This document shows, piece by piece, positions 38,071 through 47,600 of a stretch of 64,000 nucleotides of DNA. A program made the position numbers and the translations under genes. Numbering within the stretch: the stretch's first letter is position 1; the number at the start of each line of letters is the position of its first letter. The notes below the pieces were generated by a model, which was given only the letters and a program-made list of their open reading frames with translations, had not been told where the DNA came from and did no database searches. The stretch is from an uncultured Burkholderiales bacterium (GTDB taxonomy: Bacteria; Pseudomonadota; Gammaproteobacteria; Burkholderiales; Burkholderiaceae_C): NCBI GenBank assembly GCA_903838355.1, contig CAILYC010000039.1, positions 24,337-88,336 on the forward strand, in the 5' to 3' direction.

Positions 38071-38294
38071 CGTGATACTCCTATGGGATTAAAAATAAGT
38101 TTGAAACCTGTGCAATGGGTCAAATTGATTTGATGCACTGCAACATGATTGAAGTATAGGGGGCTCGCGGGTTAAAACAAGGCTTTAGGCCAGTTCGAGA
38201 GCCACATTAGAGGTGGATCTCTAAAAACTGCGAAGCTTTGTTGGCACAAGGGTGGGGGTGTTTGATCAATGGACAACTTGGGGATGAGGCGCAG

Positions 38295-39221
38295 ATGAAG
38301 GTTTTTTATGCGGCCAGCGATTTGCAAACCCTGCCCCTTGGGCACCGTTTTCCCATGGGCAAGTATGCCTTGTTGCGCCAGATGCTGCGAGAGCGCTGGC
38401 CTCAAATTGAGCAAGTCAAGGCCTTGCCTGCCAGCTTGGGGGAACTCGCCTTGGTGCACGACACCGACTACATCGAGGCGGTCGTGGCGGGCACCTTGGA
38501 GGCCTCGCACCAACGCGAAATTGGATTTCCTTGGTCTGAGGGCATGGTCGAGCGCGCGCGCGCCTCGGTCGGTGCCACCGTCATGGCGGCAAGACTTGCA
38601 CTCGTGGACGGGGTGAGCGGCAATATGGCCGGGGGCACCCACCACGCTGATCGCCGCCGAGGTGGGGGCTTTTGTGTGTTCAACGACGTGGCTGTGGCTT
38701 CACGCTTGATGTGGGTGGAGGCCAAGCGCCGCGGGGTCCAGCGTTTTCAAGTGGCCATCATTGACTTGGATGTGCACCAAGGCAATGGCAGCGCTGCCAT
38801 CTTTCATGGCGACCCGCGCGTCTTCACCCTGTCGCTGCACGGGGCCAAGAATTTCCCCTTTCGCAAAGAAAAGAGTGACCTCGATATTGAATTGCCCGAT
38901 GGCTGCACCGACGGTCCTTACTTGAGGGCGCTTGATGGGGCTTTGCTCGAGCTCGATCAAAATGGACCATTCGATTTGGTGTTTTATCTGGCCGGGGCCG
39001 ACCCCCATGTTGATGACCGCCTGGGGCGATTGGCCTTGAGCGCAGACGGTTTGGACAAGCGCGATAGCAGGGTTTTGGATTGGGCGAGCGCGCGTCAAAT
39101 CCCTCTGGCCTTTGTGATGGCGGGCGGCTATGGGCCGAGCTTGGAGCACACCGTGGAGCTTCAGCTCAATACCTTTGCGCAGGCCTACCGGTCTTGGCAG
39201 CTTTGGCCCAGACCCGTCTGA
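38295..39221 (+). CDS. Histone deacetylase-family protein (AcuC/HDAC-like)
   Basis: A 308-residue zinc-dependent deacetylase-like protein. Motifs: GTHHADRRRGGGFCVFNDVAV split at 116-137 (catalytic His pair), IDLDVHQGNGSAA near 157 (zinc Asp and His), LAGADPHVDDRLG near 236 (second zinc Asp) and MAGGYGP near 276. GAGG lies 5 bases before ATG 38295; the frame is open further upstream. Bacterial members act on acetylpolyamines, acetylated acyl-CoA synthetase or unknown substrates; the target here is unknown. Confidence 0.88.
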   Translation: MKVFYAASDLQTLPLGHRFPMGKYALLRQMLRERWPQIEQVKALPASLGELALVHDTDYIEAVVAGTLEASHQREIGFPWSEGMVERARASVGATVMAARLALVDGVSGNMAGGTHHADRRRGGGFCVFNDVAVASRLMWVEAKRRGVQRFQVAIIDLDVHQGNGSAAIFHGDPRVFTLSLHGAKNFPFRKEKSDLDIELPDGCTDGPYLRALDGALLELDQNGPFDLVFYLAGADPHVDDRLGRLALSADGLDKRDSRVLDWASARQIPLAFVMAGGYGPSLEHTVELQLNTFAQAYRSWQLWPRPV

Positions 39222-39362
39222 GGCCTTCAAGGCCTTCAAGGCCTTCAAGGCGTTCAGGGTGGCAGGTGGTCAAAGCCATGCGACTCTCTTGAAGGGGCTT
39301 GAGCTTGCTGGAGCTTGCTTGAGGGCGCTTGCTTGAGGGCGCTTGAGGGCGCTTGAGGGCGC
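39221..39362. repeat. Two short tandem repeat arrays
   Basis: Four 9-bp units AGGCCTTCA (39221-39256, the last with one change) are followed by a degenerate array around 39303-39362 whose final three copies of GCTTGAGGGC (10 bp) are exact. No spacers are interposed, so this is not a CRISPR. It fills the gap before pncB. Confidence 0.85.
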
Positions 39363-39490
39363 GTGCATACGCGCGTCGCACAGGGCGTGTTCTGTGGGGG
39401 CAAAGAGAAGGTTTTTCGAGAGATAATCATTTGGGGCACCGGCGCTCCATGCTCGAGCCTAGGTCCAAACCCTTCCAAAGCACCATCACC

Positions 39491-40672
39491 ATGATCATCA
39501 CCAGTTTATTGGATACCGACTTGTACAAGTTCACCATGATGCAAGCGGTCTTGCATCAGTTTCCCGGTGCACAAGTGGAGTACCGCTTCAAGTGTCGCAA
39601 TCCTGGCGTCAAACTCGGTCACTTGGCTGGTGAAATTCGCCAAGAAATCAAATCGCTGTGTTCCCTCAGCTTTTCTGAAAAGGAGCTCAAATGGCTCACC
39701 ACCTTGCGTTTTATCAAGAGCGACTTTGTGGATTTTTTGGCCCTGTTCAAACTCAATGAAAAATACATTGATATTGCCTGCACCGAAACAGGTGACCTTG
39801 ACATTGTCATCAAGGGTCCTTGGTTGCACACCATTTTGTTTGAGATTCCTGTGCTCGCCATCGTCAACGAGGTGGCGTTCAAGGACCTCTACCCGGTGCC
39901 TGATTTTTTGCAAGGGCGTGCTCGCTTGGAGACCAAAATCGAGCAACTCCAGAGCGCCAATTTGGGTGACCTCAAAATCGCCGATTACGGCACGCGTCGA
40001 CGTTTCTCCAAGCCTTGGCAAGAAGAGGTGCTGCGGGTCTTGAGTGCCAAGTTGGGCACTGGGGCCCAAGGCCAACTCGCGGGCACGAGCAACGTCTTGT
40101 ATGCCATGACCCTGGGGCTGACTCCACTTGGGACCATGGCCCATGAGTATTTGCAAGCTTGCCAATCGCTGGGTCCGCGCCTACGCGACTCTCAGGTGTT
40201 TGGTTTTGAGTCTTGGGCGCGCGAGTACCGAGGCGACTTGGGGATTGCGTTGTCGGATGTATACGGGATTGAACCCTTTTTGAGAGACTTTGATTTGTAT
40301 TTTTGCAAGCTCTTTGATGGTGCTCGGCATGACTCTGGCGACCCCTTTGCTTGGGGTGAGCGCATGATCGCGCACTACAAGGCCTTGCGGGTGGACCCCA
40401 AGACCAAGATCTTGATTTTCAGCGACGGGCTCACGGTCCCCAAAACCATTGAGCTCTACCAGCAATTCAATGGTCGCTGCCAACTCGCGTTTGGAATTGG
40501 CACCAATTTGACCAACGACTTGGGCTATGAGCCACTGCAAATAGTCATCAAAATGGTCGAGTGCAATGGCCAGCCCGTGGCCAAACTCTCGGACACCCCC
40601 TCCAAGAACATGTGCACCGATGAAAAATACTTGGCCTATTTGCGCCAGGTCTTTGACATCACGCCACCTTGA
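39491..40672 (+). CDS. pncB: Nicotinate phosphoribosyltransferase
   Basis: A 393-residue enzyme of NAD salvage, joining nicotinate with PRPP. Start [20 protein letters not shown] (ATG 39491) is family-typical; the frame is open to 39353 but that head is not conserved. Other motifs: FKCRN near 35, [17 protein letters not shown] near 312 and [16 protein letters not shown] near 275, which binds the phosphoribosyl group. No strong ribosome site is visible. Confidence 0.95.
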   Translation: MIITSLLDTDLYKFTMMQAVLHQFPGAQVEYRFKCRNPGVKLGHLAGEIRQEIKSLCSLSFSEKELKWLTTLRFIKSDFVDFLALFKLNEKYIDIACTETGDLDIVIKGPWLHTILFEIPVLAIVNEVAFKDLYPVPDFLQGRARLETKIEQLQSANLGDLKIADYGTRRRFSKPWQEEVLRVLSAKLGTGAQGQLAGTSNVLYAMTLGLTPLGTMAHEYLQACQSLGPRLRDSQVFGFESWAREYRGDLGIALSDVYGIEPFLRDFDLYFCKLFDGARHDSGDPFAWGERMIAHYKALRVDPKTKILIFSDGLTVPKTIELYQQFNGRCQLAFGIGTNLTNDLGYEPLQIVIKMVECNGQPVAKLSDTPSKNMCTDEKYLAYLRQVFDITPP

Positions 40673-40801
40673 GCCCCCAGCGGTGGGGAGTCCTCGTCCC
40701 TCGGCCGGTGCTTTGAATCTTGCTGATGCAGCCGCAGCCGTCTGGCTGTATGTAGGGGCTGAGTGGGGCTGAGGGTCTTGCGCTGGGTACAGGGCTTTTT
40801 A

Positions 40802-40838
40802 GCGAGTTGGGTCGCGAGTTGGGTGGCCAGTTGGGTCG
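40802..40838. repeat. 12-bp tandem repeat
   Basis: Three units of GCGAGTTGGGTC (40802-40813, 40814-40825, 40826-40837), the second and third with small changes. It lies in the 360-bp gap (40673-41033) between pncB and the hydroxyacid dehydrogenase gene, in which I see no gene. Confidence 0.8.
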
Positions 40839-41033
40839 CCATGGGGCAATAGGGCTTAAAATTAATGGGCTTCATCAGGCACCTCCCCTCGGGCGTGAAG
40901 CTCGCTTAGGGTGCAGCGAGCAGGGCTTTTCCCCTGCTTGTGCCCCATGAGTCTCGAGGTAAGGTTCGCTTCTTTCTCGCTTCAAGGCTTGAATGTTCAG
41001 GCGGCGAGTTCATCTTTTTTTGCAGGCTCTCAA

Positions 41034-42029
41034 GTGTCCAAGACCATCACCATAGCGGTTGCCCGCCCCATTTTCCCTGAAGTCTTGACGCGTTTGCGCG
41101 AGCACTTTACCGTCCTCGACAACCAAGACGACCTGCCTTGGGCCCCCGAGCCTTGGGGGCAATGCTTGAGCAGGTGCGATGGGGTTCTCACCACCATGGC
41201 CGACCCGCTCAATGCCCTTATCCTACAAGGCAACACCCGACTCAAAGTGGCCGCCAATATGGCCGTGGGCTTCAATAATTTCAATCTGCCTGAGTTGAGC
41301 GCACTGGGGGTTTTGGCCACCAACACGCCCGATGTGCTCACCCAAACCACCGCCGACTTGGGGTTTGCCCTTTTGATGGCCTGTGCGCGTCGCATGAGCG
41401 AGAGCGAGCGCTATTTGCGCGCTGGTTTATGGACATCTTGGCGTTATGATTTCTTTGCCGGCACCGAGATCCATGGCAGCACCTTGGGTATTTTGGGGAT
41501 GGGGCGAATCGGCCAAGCGGTGGCCAAGCGCGCGCACCATGGCTTTGATATGCCCGTGATCTATCACAACCGCAGCCGACTGAGCGTCCAGACTGAGGTC
41601 GCCTTGGGAGCGAGTTTTGTCACCCGAGACGAGTTGCTCGAGCGTTCTGATCACTTGATGCTGGTGCTGCCTTACAGTCCCGAGGTCCACCATACCATGG
41701 GCGCCCAAGAGATGGCCCGCATGAAACCGGGCAGTCACCTCATCAACATCGCGCGGGGTGGATTGGTGGATGAAAACGCCTTGGCCGACGCCTTGGAGCG
41801 TGGCCATTTGGCAGGCGCAGCCCTCGATGTTTTTGAAAACGAGCCCGCCGTCAACCCCAGACTCTTGGCGCAGCAGCGCATCGTCATGACCCCGCACACG
41901 GCAAGCTCCAGCGTTCAGACCCGGCTGGCCATGGCCAACTTGGCTGCTGACAATTTGATCGATTACTTTTCAACGGGCAAGGCAAAAACCCCACTCAACG
42001 CCGACGTTTTGGTGAGGTCGCCTGCGTGA
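41034..42029 (+). CDS. D-2-hydroxyacid dehydrogenase (glyoxylate/hydroxypyruvate reductase-like)
   Basis: A 331-residue NAD(P)H-dependent reductase. N-terminal substrate domain ITIAVARPIFPEV; Rossmann GILGMGRIGQAVAKR near residue 150; catalytic Arg in INIARGGLVDEN near 235, Glu in FENEPAVNP, and His in TPHTASSS near 288. Start GTG 41034 gives the usual length; the frame is open to ATG 40947 and further, without a good ribosome site. The stop overlaps rmuC (TGATG). Likely reduces glyoxylate or hydroxypyruvate. Confidence 0.9.
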   Translation: MSKTITIAVARPIFPEVLTRLREHFTVLDNQDDLPWAPEPWGQCLSRCDGVLTTMADPLNALILQGNTRLKVAANMAVGFNNFNLPELSALGVLATNTPDVLTQTTADLGFALLMACARRMSESERYLRAGLWTSWRYDFFAGTEIHGSTLGILGMGRIGQAVAKRAHHGFDMPVIYHNRSRLSVQTEVALGASFVTRDELLERSDHLMLVLPYSPEVHHTMGAQEMARMKPGSHLINIARGGLVDENALADALERGHLAGAALDVFENEPAVNPRLLAQQRIVMTPHTASSSVQTRLAMANLAADNLIDYFSTGKAKTPLNADVLVRSPA

Positions 42030-43351
42030 TGGATGCCTCGGTTTATCTCATTCTCATTGCGGTGATGCTGGTGTTTGGGTTCACGTTCCTGCGCCGCGGC
42101 AAGCCGCCTGAGAACACCGAAGTGATCGAGCAGTTGCGCCATATACAAGAAAAATTCGATAAGTTTGAGCGCGATGTGCGCCGCGAGGTCTCGGACACCT
42201 CGCGCCAGTCGCGCATGGAAATGCAGCAAAGTCTCTCACAATTTCAAACCAGCCAAGCTGAGCAAATGGGTGTGCTGCAAAAGGGTTTGAGTGATTCCTT
42301 GAGCACCCAAGTGCACGCCCTGAGCGAGAGCAACTCGCAGCGCCTCTTTGAGGTGCGCCAGACCTTGGATGCACAACTGCAGCAACTGTTGACCAGCAAT
42401 GCCCAAAAACTCGATGAAATGCGCAAAACCGTCGACGAAAAACTGCAGTCCACTCTGGAGCTGCGTTTGAGTGAAAGCTTCAAACAAGTGGCGCTTAGGC
42501 TCGAGCAAGTACACCAGGGTTTGGGCCAGATGCAAACATTGGCACAAGGGGTGGGTGACTTGCAGCGTGTGCTCACCAACGTGAAGTCGAGGGGCATCTT
42601 TGGTGAGGCCCAGTTGGAGTCCTTGCTCGAGCAAGTGCTCACCCAAGAGCAGTACAGCAAACAAGTCGAAACCCGACCCAGGAGCAATCAGCGGGTGGAC
42701 TTTGCCATCAAGTTCCCAGGCCGCGGGCTAGAAGGCGAGACCGTGTGGCTACCCATCGATGCCAAGTTTCCTCGGGACGATTACGAGCGACTTCTTGATG
42801 CGCGGGACTTGGCCGATGCGCCCGCGGCCGAGGCCGCGGCCAAGGCCTTGGAGGCCCGCATCAAGGCCGAGGCCAAGAGCATTGCCGAGAGCTATTTGAG
42901 CCCACCGCAGACCACCGATTTCGCCATTTTGTTTTTGCCAGTGGAGGGCCTTTATGCCGAAGTCTTGAGGCGCCCCGGGCTTATGGACGCCTTGCAGCGC
43001 GAATACCGGGTGACCTTGGCTGGGCCCACCACGCTTTTGGCCATGCTCAACAGTTTGCAAATGGGCTTTAGAACCTTGGCCTTGGAAGAGCAGGCCTCGC
43101 AGGTTTGGCGTGTCTTAGGCGCCGTCAAGACCGAATTCGAGCGCTACGGTGAGTGGGTGGGTAAGGTGAGAGAGCAGGTGCAAAAAGCCGCCGACACCTT
43201 GGACAAAGCCGATACCCGCGGCAGACAGATGCGCCGAGCCCTGAGGGCTGTGGAGAGCGTGAGCGAGAGTGAGGCCCAGGGCTTGCTGGCCGAGCCTGTC
43301 TTGGGCGTGTCGAGTTTGGACGACACTGATAGCGAGTCTGGGCACGAATGA
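42029..43351 (+). CDS. rmuC: DNA recombination protein RmuC
   Basis: A 440-residue RmuC-family protein. N-terminal membrane segment (VYLILIAVMLVFGFTFL near residues 5-21), long coiled coil (about 30-180, many Gln, Glu and Ser), then the nuclease-like core with GIFGEAQLESLLEQVL near 190 and WLPIDAKFPRDDYERL near 240. ATG 42029 overlaps the preceding stop. Implicated in DNA recombination near inverted repeats; molecular role not fully known. Overlaps the MFS gene by 4 bases. Confidence 0.93.
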   Translation: MDASVYLILIAVMLVFGFTFLRRGKPPENTEVIEQLRHIQEKFDKFERDVRREVSDTSRQSRMEMQQSLSQFQTSQAEQMGVLQKGLSDSLSTQVHALSESNSQRLFEVRQTLDAQLQQLLTSNAQKLDEMRKTVDEKLQSTLELRLSESFKQVALRLEQVHQGLGQMQTLAQGVGDLQRVLTNVKSRGIFGEAQLESLLEQVLTQEQYSKQVETRPRSNQRVDFAIKFPGRGLEGETVWLPIDAKFPRDDYERLLDARDLADAPAAEAAAKALEARIKAEAKSIAESYLSPPQTTDFAILFLPVEGLYAEVLRRPGLMDALQREYRVTLAGPTTLLAMLNSLQMGFRTLALEEQASQVWRVLGAVKTEFERYGEWVGKVREQVQKAADTLDKADTRGRQMRRALRAVESVSESEAQGLLAEPVLGVSSLDDTDSESGHE

Positions 43352-44499
43352 AACGGAAGTTGTTTCGACTCATCGCTTCCCAAATTTGTTTGCATTCCTG
43401 TATGACGGGTTTGCGCTTGGCTGCCCCTTTGTTGGCGCTCAGGCTTGGGTATGGCGCAGCACAAGTGGGAATGATGTTGGCCTTTTTCTCCATCTCTCAG
43501 GTTTTCTTGGCCTTGCCCGCGGGCCGTTATGCCGATCGCCATGGCATGAAGCCCTTGATCGCGATGGGGGTGGCCATGTCCACCTTGGCCACCGGATTGG
43601 CGGTGTTTTTCCAGGTCTACCCCATGCTGTGTCTGGCCGCACTCTTGACCGGAGGGGCGACCGGCATCACCACCATTGCGCTGCAGCGCCATGTCGGTCG
43701 CATGACCCAGGACCATGATGAATTAAAACTCGCCTTCAGTTGGCTCTCTATTGGGCCGGCGATCTCCAACTTCATTGGCCCCTTTTGTGTGGGCCTTTTG
43801 ATTGACCATTCGGGCTTTACTTCGGCTTTTGTCTTTTTAACCGTCATTCCATTTTTTGCTTGGATAGGTATCCGCTCGCAAGTGCGTCTAGAGCCCATGG
43901 AGCCCGAACCTATTGCCCAGGGTCAACGCTCGTGGGATTTGCTCAAAATCCCCATGCTCAGGCGGCTATTGTGCGTGAACTGGTTCATGTCCTCGTGCTG
44001 GGATGTGCACACCTTTGTCGTGCCCTTGCTCGGCCATGAGCGCGGTATCAGTGCCTCGGCCATTGGCACCATCATGGGTGGGTTTGCCATCGCTGCCGCA
44101 CTCATTCGAATGGTGCTGCCCGTCATCGCACAAAAACTCACCGAATGGCAGATCATGACCATCGCCATGCTGATGACGGGTGTGGTGATGGGGCTCTACC
44201 CCTTGGTCTCATCGGCTTGGATGATGGGCTTGTGCTCCGTCGCCTTGGGCGTTTTTTTGGGATGTGTGCAGCCGATGCTCATGAGCACCATGCACCAGAT
44301 CACGCCCTCAAGACGTCAGGGCGAGGCGCTGGGTGTGCGCTTGATGATGGTCAACGCCTCAAGCGTTTTCATGCCCATGCTGTTTGGTTTGGCCGGGGCC
44401 AGCATTGGGGTGAGTGGCCTTTTTTGGTGCGTGAGCGCGGTCGTCACCGCTGGCTCTAGGCTGGCTTGGGGCTTGAGAGGGGATAAAAATCTTGGATGA
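43348..44499 (+). CDS. MFS transporter
   Basis: A 383-residue major-facilitator protein with about twelve hydrophobic segments and the loop motif GRYADRHGMKP near residue 59. ATGA overlap couples it to rmuC. The last 44 bases overlap the convergent LOG-family gene. Substrate unknown. Confidence 0.85.
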   Translation: MKRKLFRLIASQICLHSCMTGLRLAAPLLALRLGYGAAQVGMMLAFFSISQVFLALPAGRYADRHGMKPLIAMGVAMSTLATGLAVFFQVYPMLCLAALLTGGATGITTIALQRHVGRMTQDHDELKLAFSWLSIGPAISNFIGPFCVGLLIDHSGFTSAFVFLTVIPFFAWIGIRSQVRLEPMEPEPIAQGQRSWDLLKIPMLRRLLCVNWFMSSCWDVHTFVVPLLGHERGISASAIGTIMGGFAIAAALIRMVLPVIAQKLTEWQIMTIAMLMTGVVMGLYPLVSSAWMMGLCSVALGVFLGCVQPMLMSTMHQITPSRRQGEALGVRLMMVNASSVFMPMLFGLAGASIGVSGLFWCVSAVVTAGSRLAWGLRGDKNLG

Positions 44500-45334
44500 T
44501 TCTCCAAGTCTCTTCAACCGAATCCACGTAGTGAAAGAGCTTCAAGTCATCCTCGCCAATGGCGCCTTCTTCAAGCAAGACCTCGGGGTGAAAGACCCGC
44601 TTCCAGTAGTGTGATCCATACAAAATAATGGGCACGGGTTTGGATTTTCTGCATTGCACCAAGGTGAGGGTTTCAAACAACTCGTCCATCGTGCCGTAGC
44701 CACCTGGAAAAGCCACCAAGGCCTTGGCGCGCATCATGAAATGCATTTTTCGAAGGGCAAAGTAGTGAAAACGAAAGCTCAAATTCTCGGTGATGTAGGG
44801 GTTGGGCGTTTGCTCAAAGGGCAGCACGATGTTGAGCCCAACACTTTTGCCGCCCGCATCGTGCGCCCCTCGGTTGGCCGCTTCCATGATGCCAGGACCT
44901 CCCCCGGTGCAAACATAGAGCTGATTCTCAGTGGAGAGAGACTTGCTTTGCTCGGCAATCAAGCGGCCAAGGGCGCGGGCTTGGTCATAGTAAATCGAAT
45001 TTTTGACGATGGCTTGGGCGCGCCGAATGGCTTTGGCGTCCCCACTTTGCTCGGCCGTGGCCAGATTCTCTTGGGCTTTTTCCAAGCTGCTAAAACGCGC
45101 CGAGCCAAAAATCACCACGGTGTTTTCCACACCCATTTGACTCTGGTCGAGGTCGGGCTTTAAGAGTTCGAGCTGGATGCGAATGCCTCGGGTCTCGCGC
45201 CGGGTCAAGAACTCGGGGTCGGCAAAGGCCAAGCGGTTGGCCTCTGGCGCCAAGTTTTCCAGTACCTTGGCGTCTTCCAAGGCTTGCCAGTCTTTGAGAA
45301 GCTCAAAGCTGTGTTGGCCAATTTTGTCATTCAT
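44456..45334 (-). CDS. LOG-family protein (Rossmann-fold nucleotide-binding, TIGR00730-like)
   Basis: A 292-residue protein of the LOG / lysine-decarboxylase-like family, known as nucleotide-5-monophosphate phosphoribohydrolases in cytokinin release and nucleotide salvage. Motifs: VFGSAR near residue 74, CTGGGPGIMEAANRGA near 142 and PGGYGTMDELFETLTLVQ near 210, which holds the catalytic region. Slightly longer than plant LOG because of an N-terminal extension (about residues 1-65). It converges with the MFS gene, overlapping it by 44 bases. Confidence 0.9.
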   Translation of the reverse strand: MNDKIGQHSFELLKDWQALEDAKVLENLAPEANRLAFADPEFLTRRETRGIRIQLELLKPDLDQSQMGVENTVVIFGSARFSSLEKAQENLATAEQSGDAKAIRRAQAIVKNSIYYDQARALGRLIAEQSKSLSTENQLYVCTGGGPGIMEAANRGAHDAGGKSVGLNIVLPFEQTPNPYITENLSFRFHYFALRKMHFMMRAKALVAFPGGYGTMDELFETLTLVQCRKSKPVPIILYGSHYWKRVFHPEVLLEEGAIGEDDLKLFHYVDSVEETWRIIQDFYPLSSPKPA

Positions 45335-45462
45335 CGCAATAGCTTTTTAAATAAAAGGGCCAAGAGGGCCTAAGCACTCATGTACTGAGGCACTGAGGCA
45401 CTGATCTTGACGATTCCAGACTTCAAAAAAGACGCGGCGAGTGCTAGACGGGTGCGACGCGT

Positions 45463-46017
45463 CTAGACGCGACGGCGGTATTCGTTCGTGCGGGTGTCGA
45501 TTTCGATGCGATCGCCTTGCGCCACAAAAATTGGCACCGGAATTTCATAGCCAGTGGAAATCTTGGCTGGTTTGAGTACTTTGCCCGAGGTGTCGCCTTT
45601 CACGGCGGGTTCAGTCCATGTGACTTCGCGCTCCACCGAGGTGGGCAACTCCACGGAGATGGCCTTGCCGTCATAGAACACCACTTCGGCGGTCATGCCG
45701 TCTTCCAAGTAGTTCAAAGAGTCGCCCATGTTTTCAGCCTCGACTTCGTACTGGTTGTACTCGGGGTCCATCCATACATACATGGGGTCGGCAAAGTAAG
45801 AGTAAGTGCAGTCTTTTTTATCCAAAATGACTTGGTCCATTTTGTCGTCGGCTTTGAAAACCACTTCGGTGCCAAAGTTGTTGAGCAAGCTCTTGAGCTT
45901 CATGCGCACGGTGGCCGCGTTTCTGCCGCCACGGGCATATTCGGACTTCAACACGACCATGGGGTCTTTGCCGTGCATGATGACATTACCGGCGCGAATT
46001 TCTTGAGCTATTTTCAT
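45463..46017 (-). CDS. efp: Translation elongation factor P
   Basis: A 184-residue EF-P that relieves ribosome stalling at polyproline stretches. Arg32 is at the tip of the first domain ([13 protein letters not shown]), the residue rhamnosylated in the EarP branch rather than the lysylated form. Start [11 protein letters not shown] is family-typical at ATG 46017; the frame is open to a TTG at 46041. Its modifier earP lies directly upstream on the same strand. Confidence 0.97.
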   Translation of the reverse strand: MKIAQEIRAGNVIMHGKDPMVVLKSEYARGGRNAATVRMKLKSLLNNFGTEVVFKADDKMDQVILDKKDCTYSYFADPMYVWMDPEYNQYEVEAENMGDSLNYLEDGMTAEVVFYDGKAISVELPTSVEREVTWTEPAVKGDTSGKVLKPAKISTGYEIPVPIFVAQGDRIEIDTRTNEYRRRV

Positions 46018-46169
46018 AATAATGATGACTTTGATGGCCAAATAAGTGGAAAGGATGAACTTGAGGATCAGACTCCAAGTTAGCCTAGAATTTTAACATG
46101 AACCCACTTAGAGGGGAGCATGTGCCCGGGTGTTGTGCTCGACAGGGGGCCGCTGGAGTGGGCTTCATT

Positions 46170-47438
46170 TCAGTCGACTGGTTTTGAGGGGGCCATGATG
46201 TGCTGGGCAAAACGCACCAGCTCTTGGGCCAAATCGGGCACATTTTGCATCCCCAGGGCGTAATCCTCGCTCCAGACCTGCCAACCCTCTAAAACGGCGG
46301 GGGTGAGCTCCGGCAAGGCCTCCTGAGTGAGCCCATTCCAGACCCGCATGAAGCGCTGCAAGCTCTCAGGGGCCTGCAAGGTCTGCAAAAAAGCCTCCAA
46401 TTTGGGCCCGTGGGCGCCATCGTCTTGGGGGTAAATTTGCCAAATGAAGGGTCGTTTTGCCCAAATCGCTTGGACCAAGGAGTCTTCGCCTCGCACAAAG
46501 TTGAGCGCGCTTAGGCTGAGCAGTTGATCAAATTCGGCTTGGTCCATGTAAGGCAAAAACTCGAGCTTCAAACTGCCAAAATTCAACGACCCCATCGAAT
46601 CCGTTGACGCCAAACCCGCCAGGCATTGCGCGGGCAAGTCGGCCCCCATCGCCTCGAGTGTTTTTAGGGCGTGGCGCGTGGCGCGTCCTGGGGTGATTTG
46701 CAACGCCACTGGGGTGGGGAAAAGGCTCAATTGAAGCAGCAGATCTTTGAGTGCTGGGGGCTCGTAACAAAACAAGACCCAGGGTCTGGACTTGGGAGCA
46801 GGCGAAGGCGTCGAGAGGGTCGAGACGGTCGAGACTGTCGAGTTTGGCGATGTGTTGGCCAGTTCAATGCTTGGGGGGAGATCCAGGGCCCTGGAAACGC
46901 GCCGCTCGGGGTGGGGTCTGAGCAGGCCTCCACTCATGGGGGTGAAGCCGGGTTGGTAAAACCACTTGATGTGGCCACTCGCAGGACCTGAGAGTTGCGG
47001 TGAGGGCAGGCGATGGATGGATTGGTAAAATGCTTCGGCGCTCATGTAGTCCAAGTTGATCCAAACCACCGAAGTGGCAGTGGTTTGCAGCAAGCGCTCG
47101 CCCAAGTGTTTCAAATAGGAATAGGGTAACTCGCAGCCAAAGGCCTCAATGACCCCTTGCGCAGGGGTGCGCTCTTCAGGCAGATCCAAAATGTCACTCG
47201 GCCAAGGGGCCACGCTCACCCCGTGCAGACTGGGGGGCTGTCCATGGGGTTCGGCCCAGTGGGGGGCCATCCATTTCAAGTCCTCGGGGTGATCGAGGTA
47301 GAGTCTCACCGTGTGACCCAGCCTGGCCAAGGCCTGGGATAAGCGCCAGCACACACCCAAGTCCCCATGGTTGTCTATCACGTGACAAAACACGTCCCAC
47401 ACCCAGACACTGGGTAGCGGCGGGGTATGGGCTGTCAT
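46170..47438 (-). CDS. earP: EF-P arginine rhamnosyltransferase EarP
   Basis: A 422-residue glycosyltransferase that attaches rhamnose to EF-P Arg32 using dTDP-rhamnose. N-terminal WDVFCHVIDNHGDLGVCWRL split at residues 13-32 carries the catalytic Asp and donor-site region; LNFVRGEDSLVQAIWAKRPF near 310 binds donor. ATG 47438 is preferred to a TTG at 47468. An internal Thr/Ser/Val-rich insert (STVSTVSTLSTPS, near residues 205-220) reflects a short DNA tandem repeat. Adjacent to efp. Confidence 0.94.
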   Translation of the reverse strand: MTAHTPPLPSVWVWDVFCHVIDNHGDLGVCWRLSQALARLGHTVRLYLDHPEDLKWMAPHWAEPHGQPPSLHGVSVAPWPSDILDLPEERTPAQGVIEAFGCELPYSYLKHLGERLLQTTATSVVWINLDYMSAEAFYQSIHRLPSPQLSGPASGHIKWFYQPGFTPMSGGLLRPHPERRVSRALDLPPSIELANTSPNSTVSTVSTLSTPSPAPKSRPWVLFCYEPPALKDLLLQLSLFPTPVALQITPGRATRHALKTLEAMGADLPAQCLAGLASTDSMGSLNFGSLKLEFLPYMDQAEFDQLLSLSALNFVRGEDSLVQAIWAKRPFIWQIYPQDDGAHGPKLEAFLQTLQAPESLQRFMRVWNGLTQEALPELTPAVLEGWQVWSEDYALGMQNVPDLAQELVRFAQHIMAPSKPVD

Positions 47439-47600
47439 TTGTGCTGGAATGGGGGGTGTGGATTTCAAGGCGCAAGGGGTTTGTGTTTGGTCAATACCCG
47501 TGCGTGGGATTTTAGGCGCTTTGATCCCTCGTCTTTCGAGCTATAGTCATGCCTCATGAAGAACGAATTCTCCGCACCTCAGGTCTGAGCACGCTTGGCC

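Noticed and set aside
39221..39362. Repeat arrays as a CRISPR
   Set aside because: Units of 9-10 bp are directly adjacent with no spacers and no cas genes nearby.
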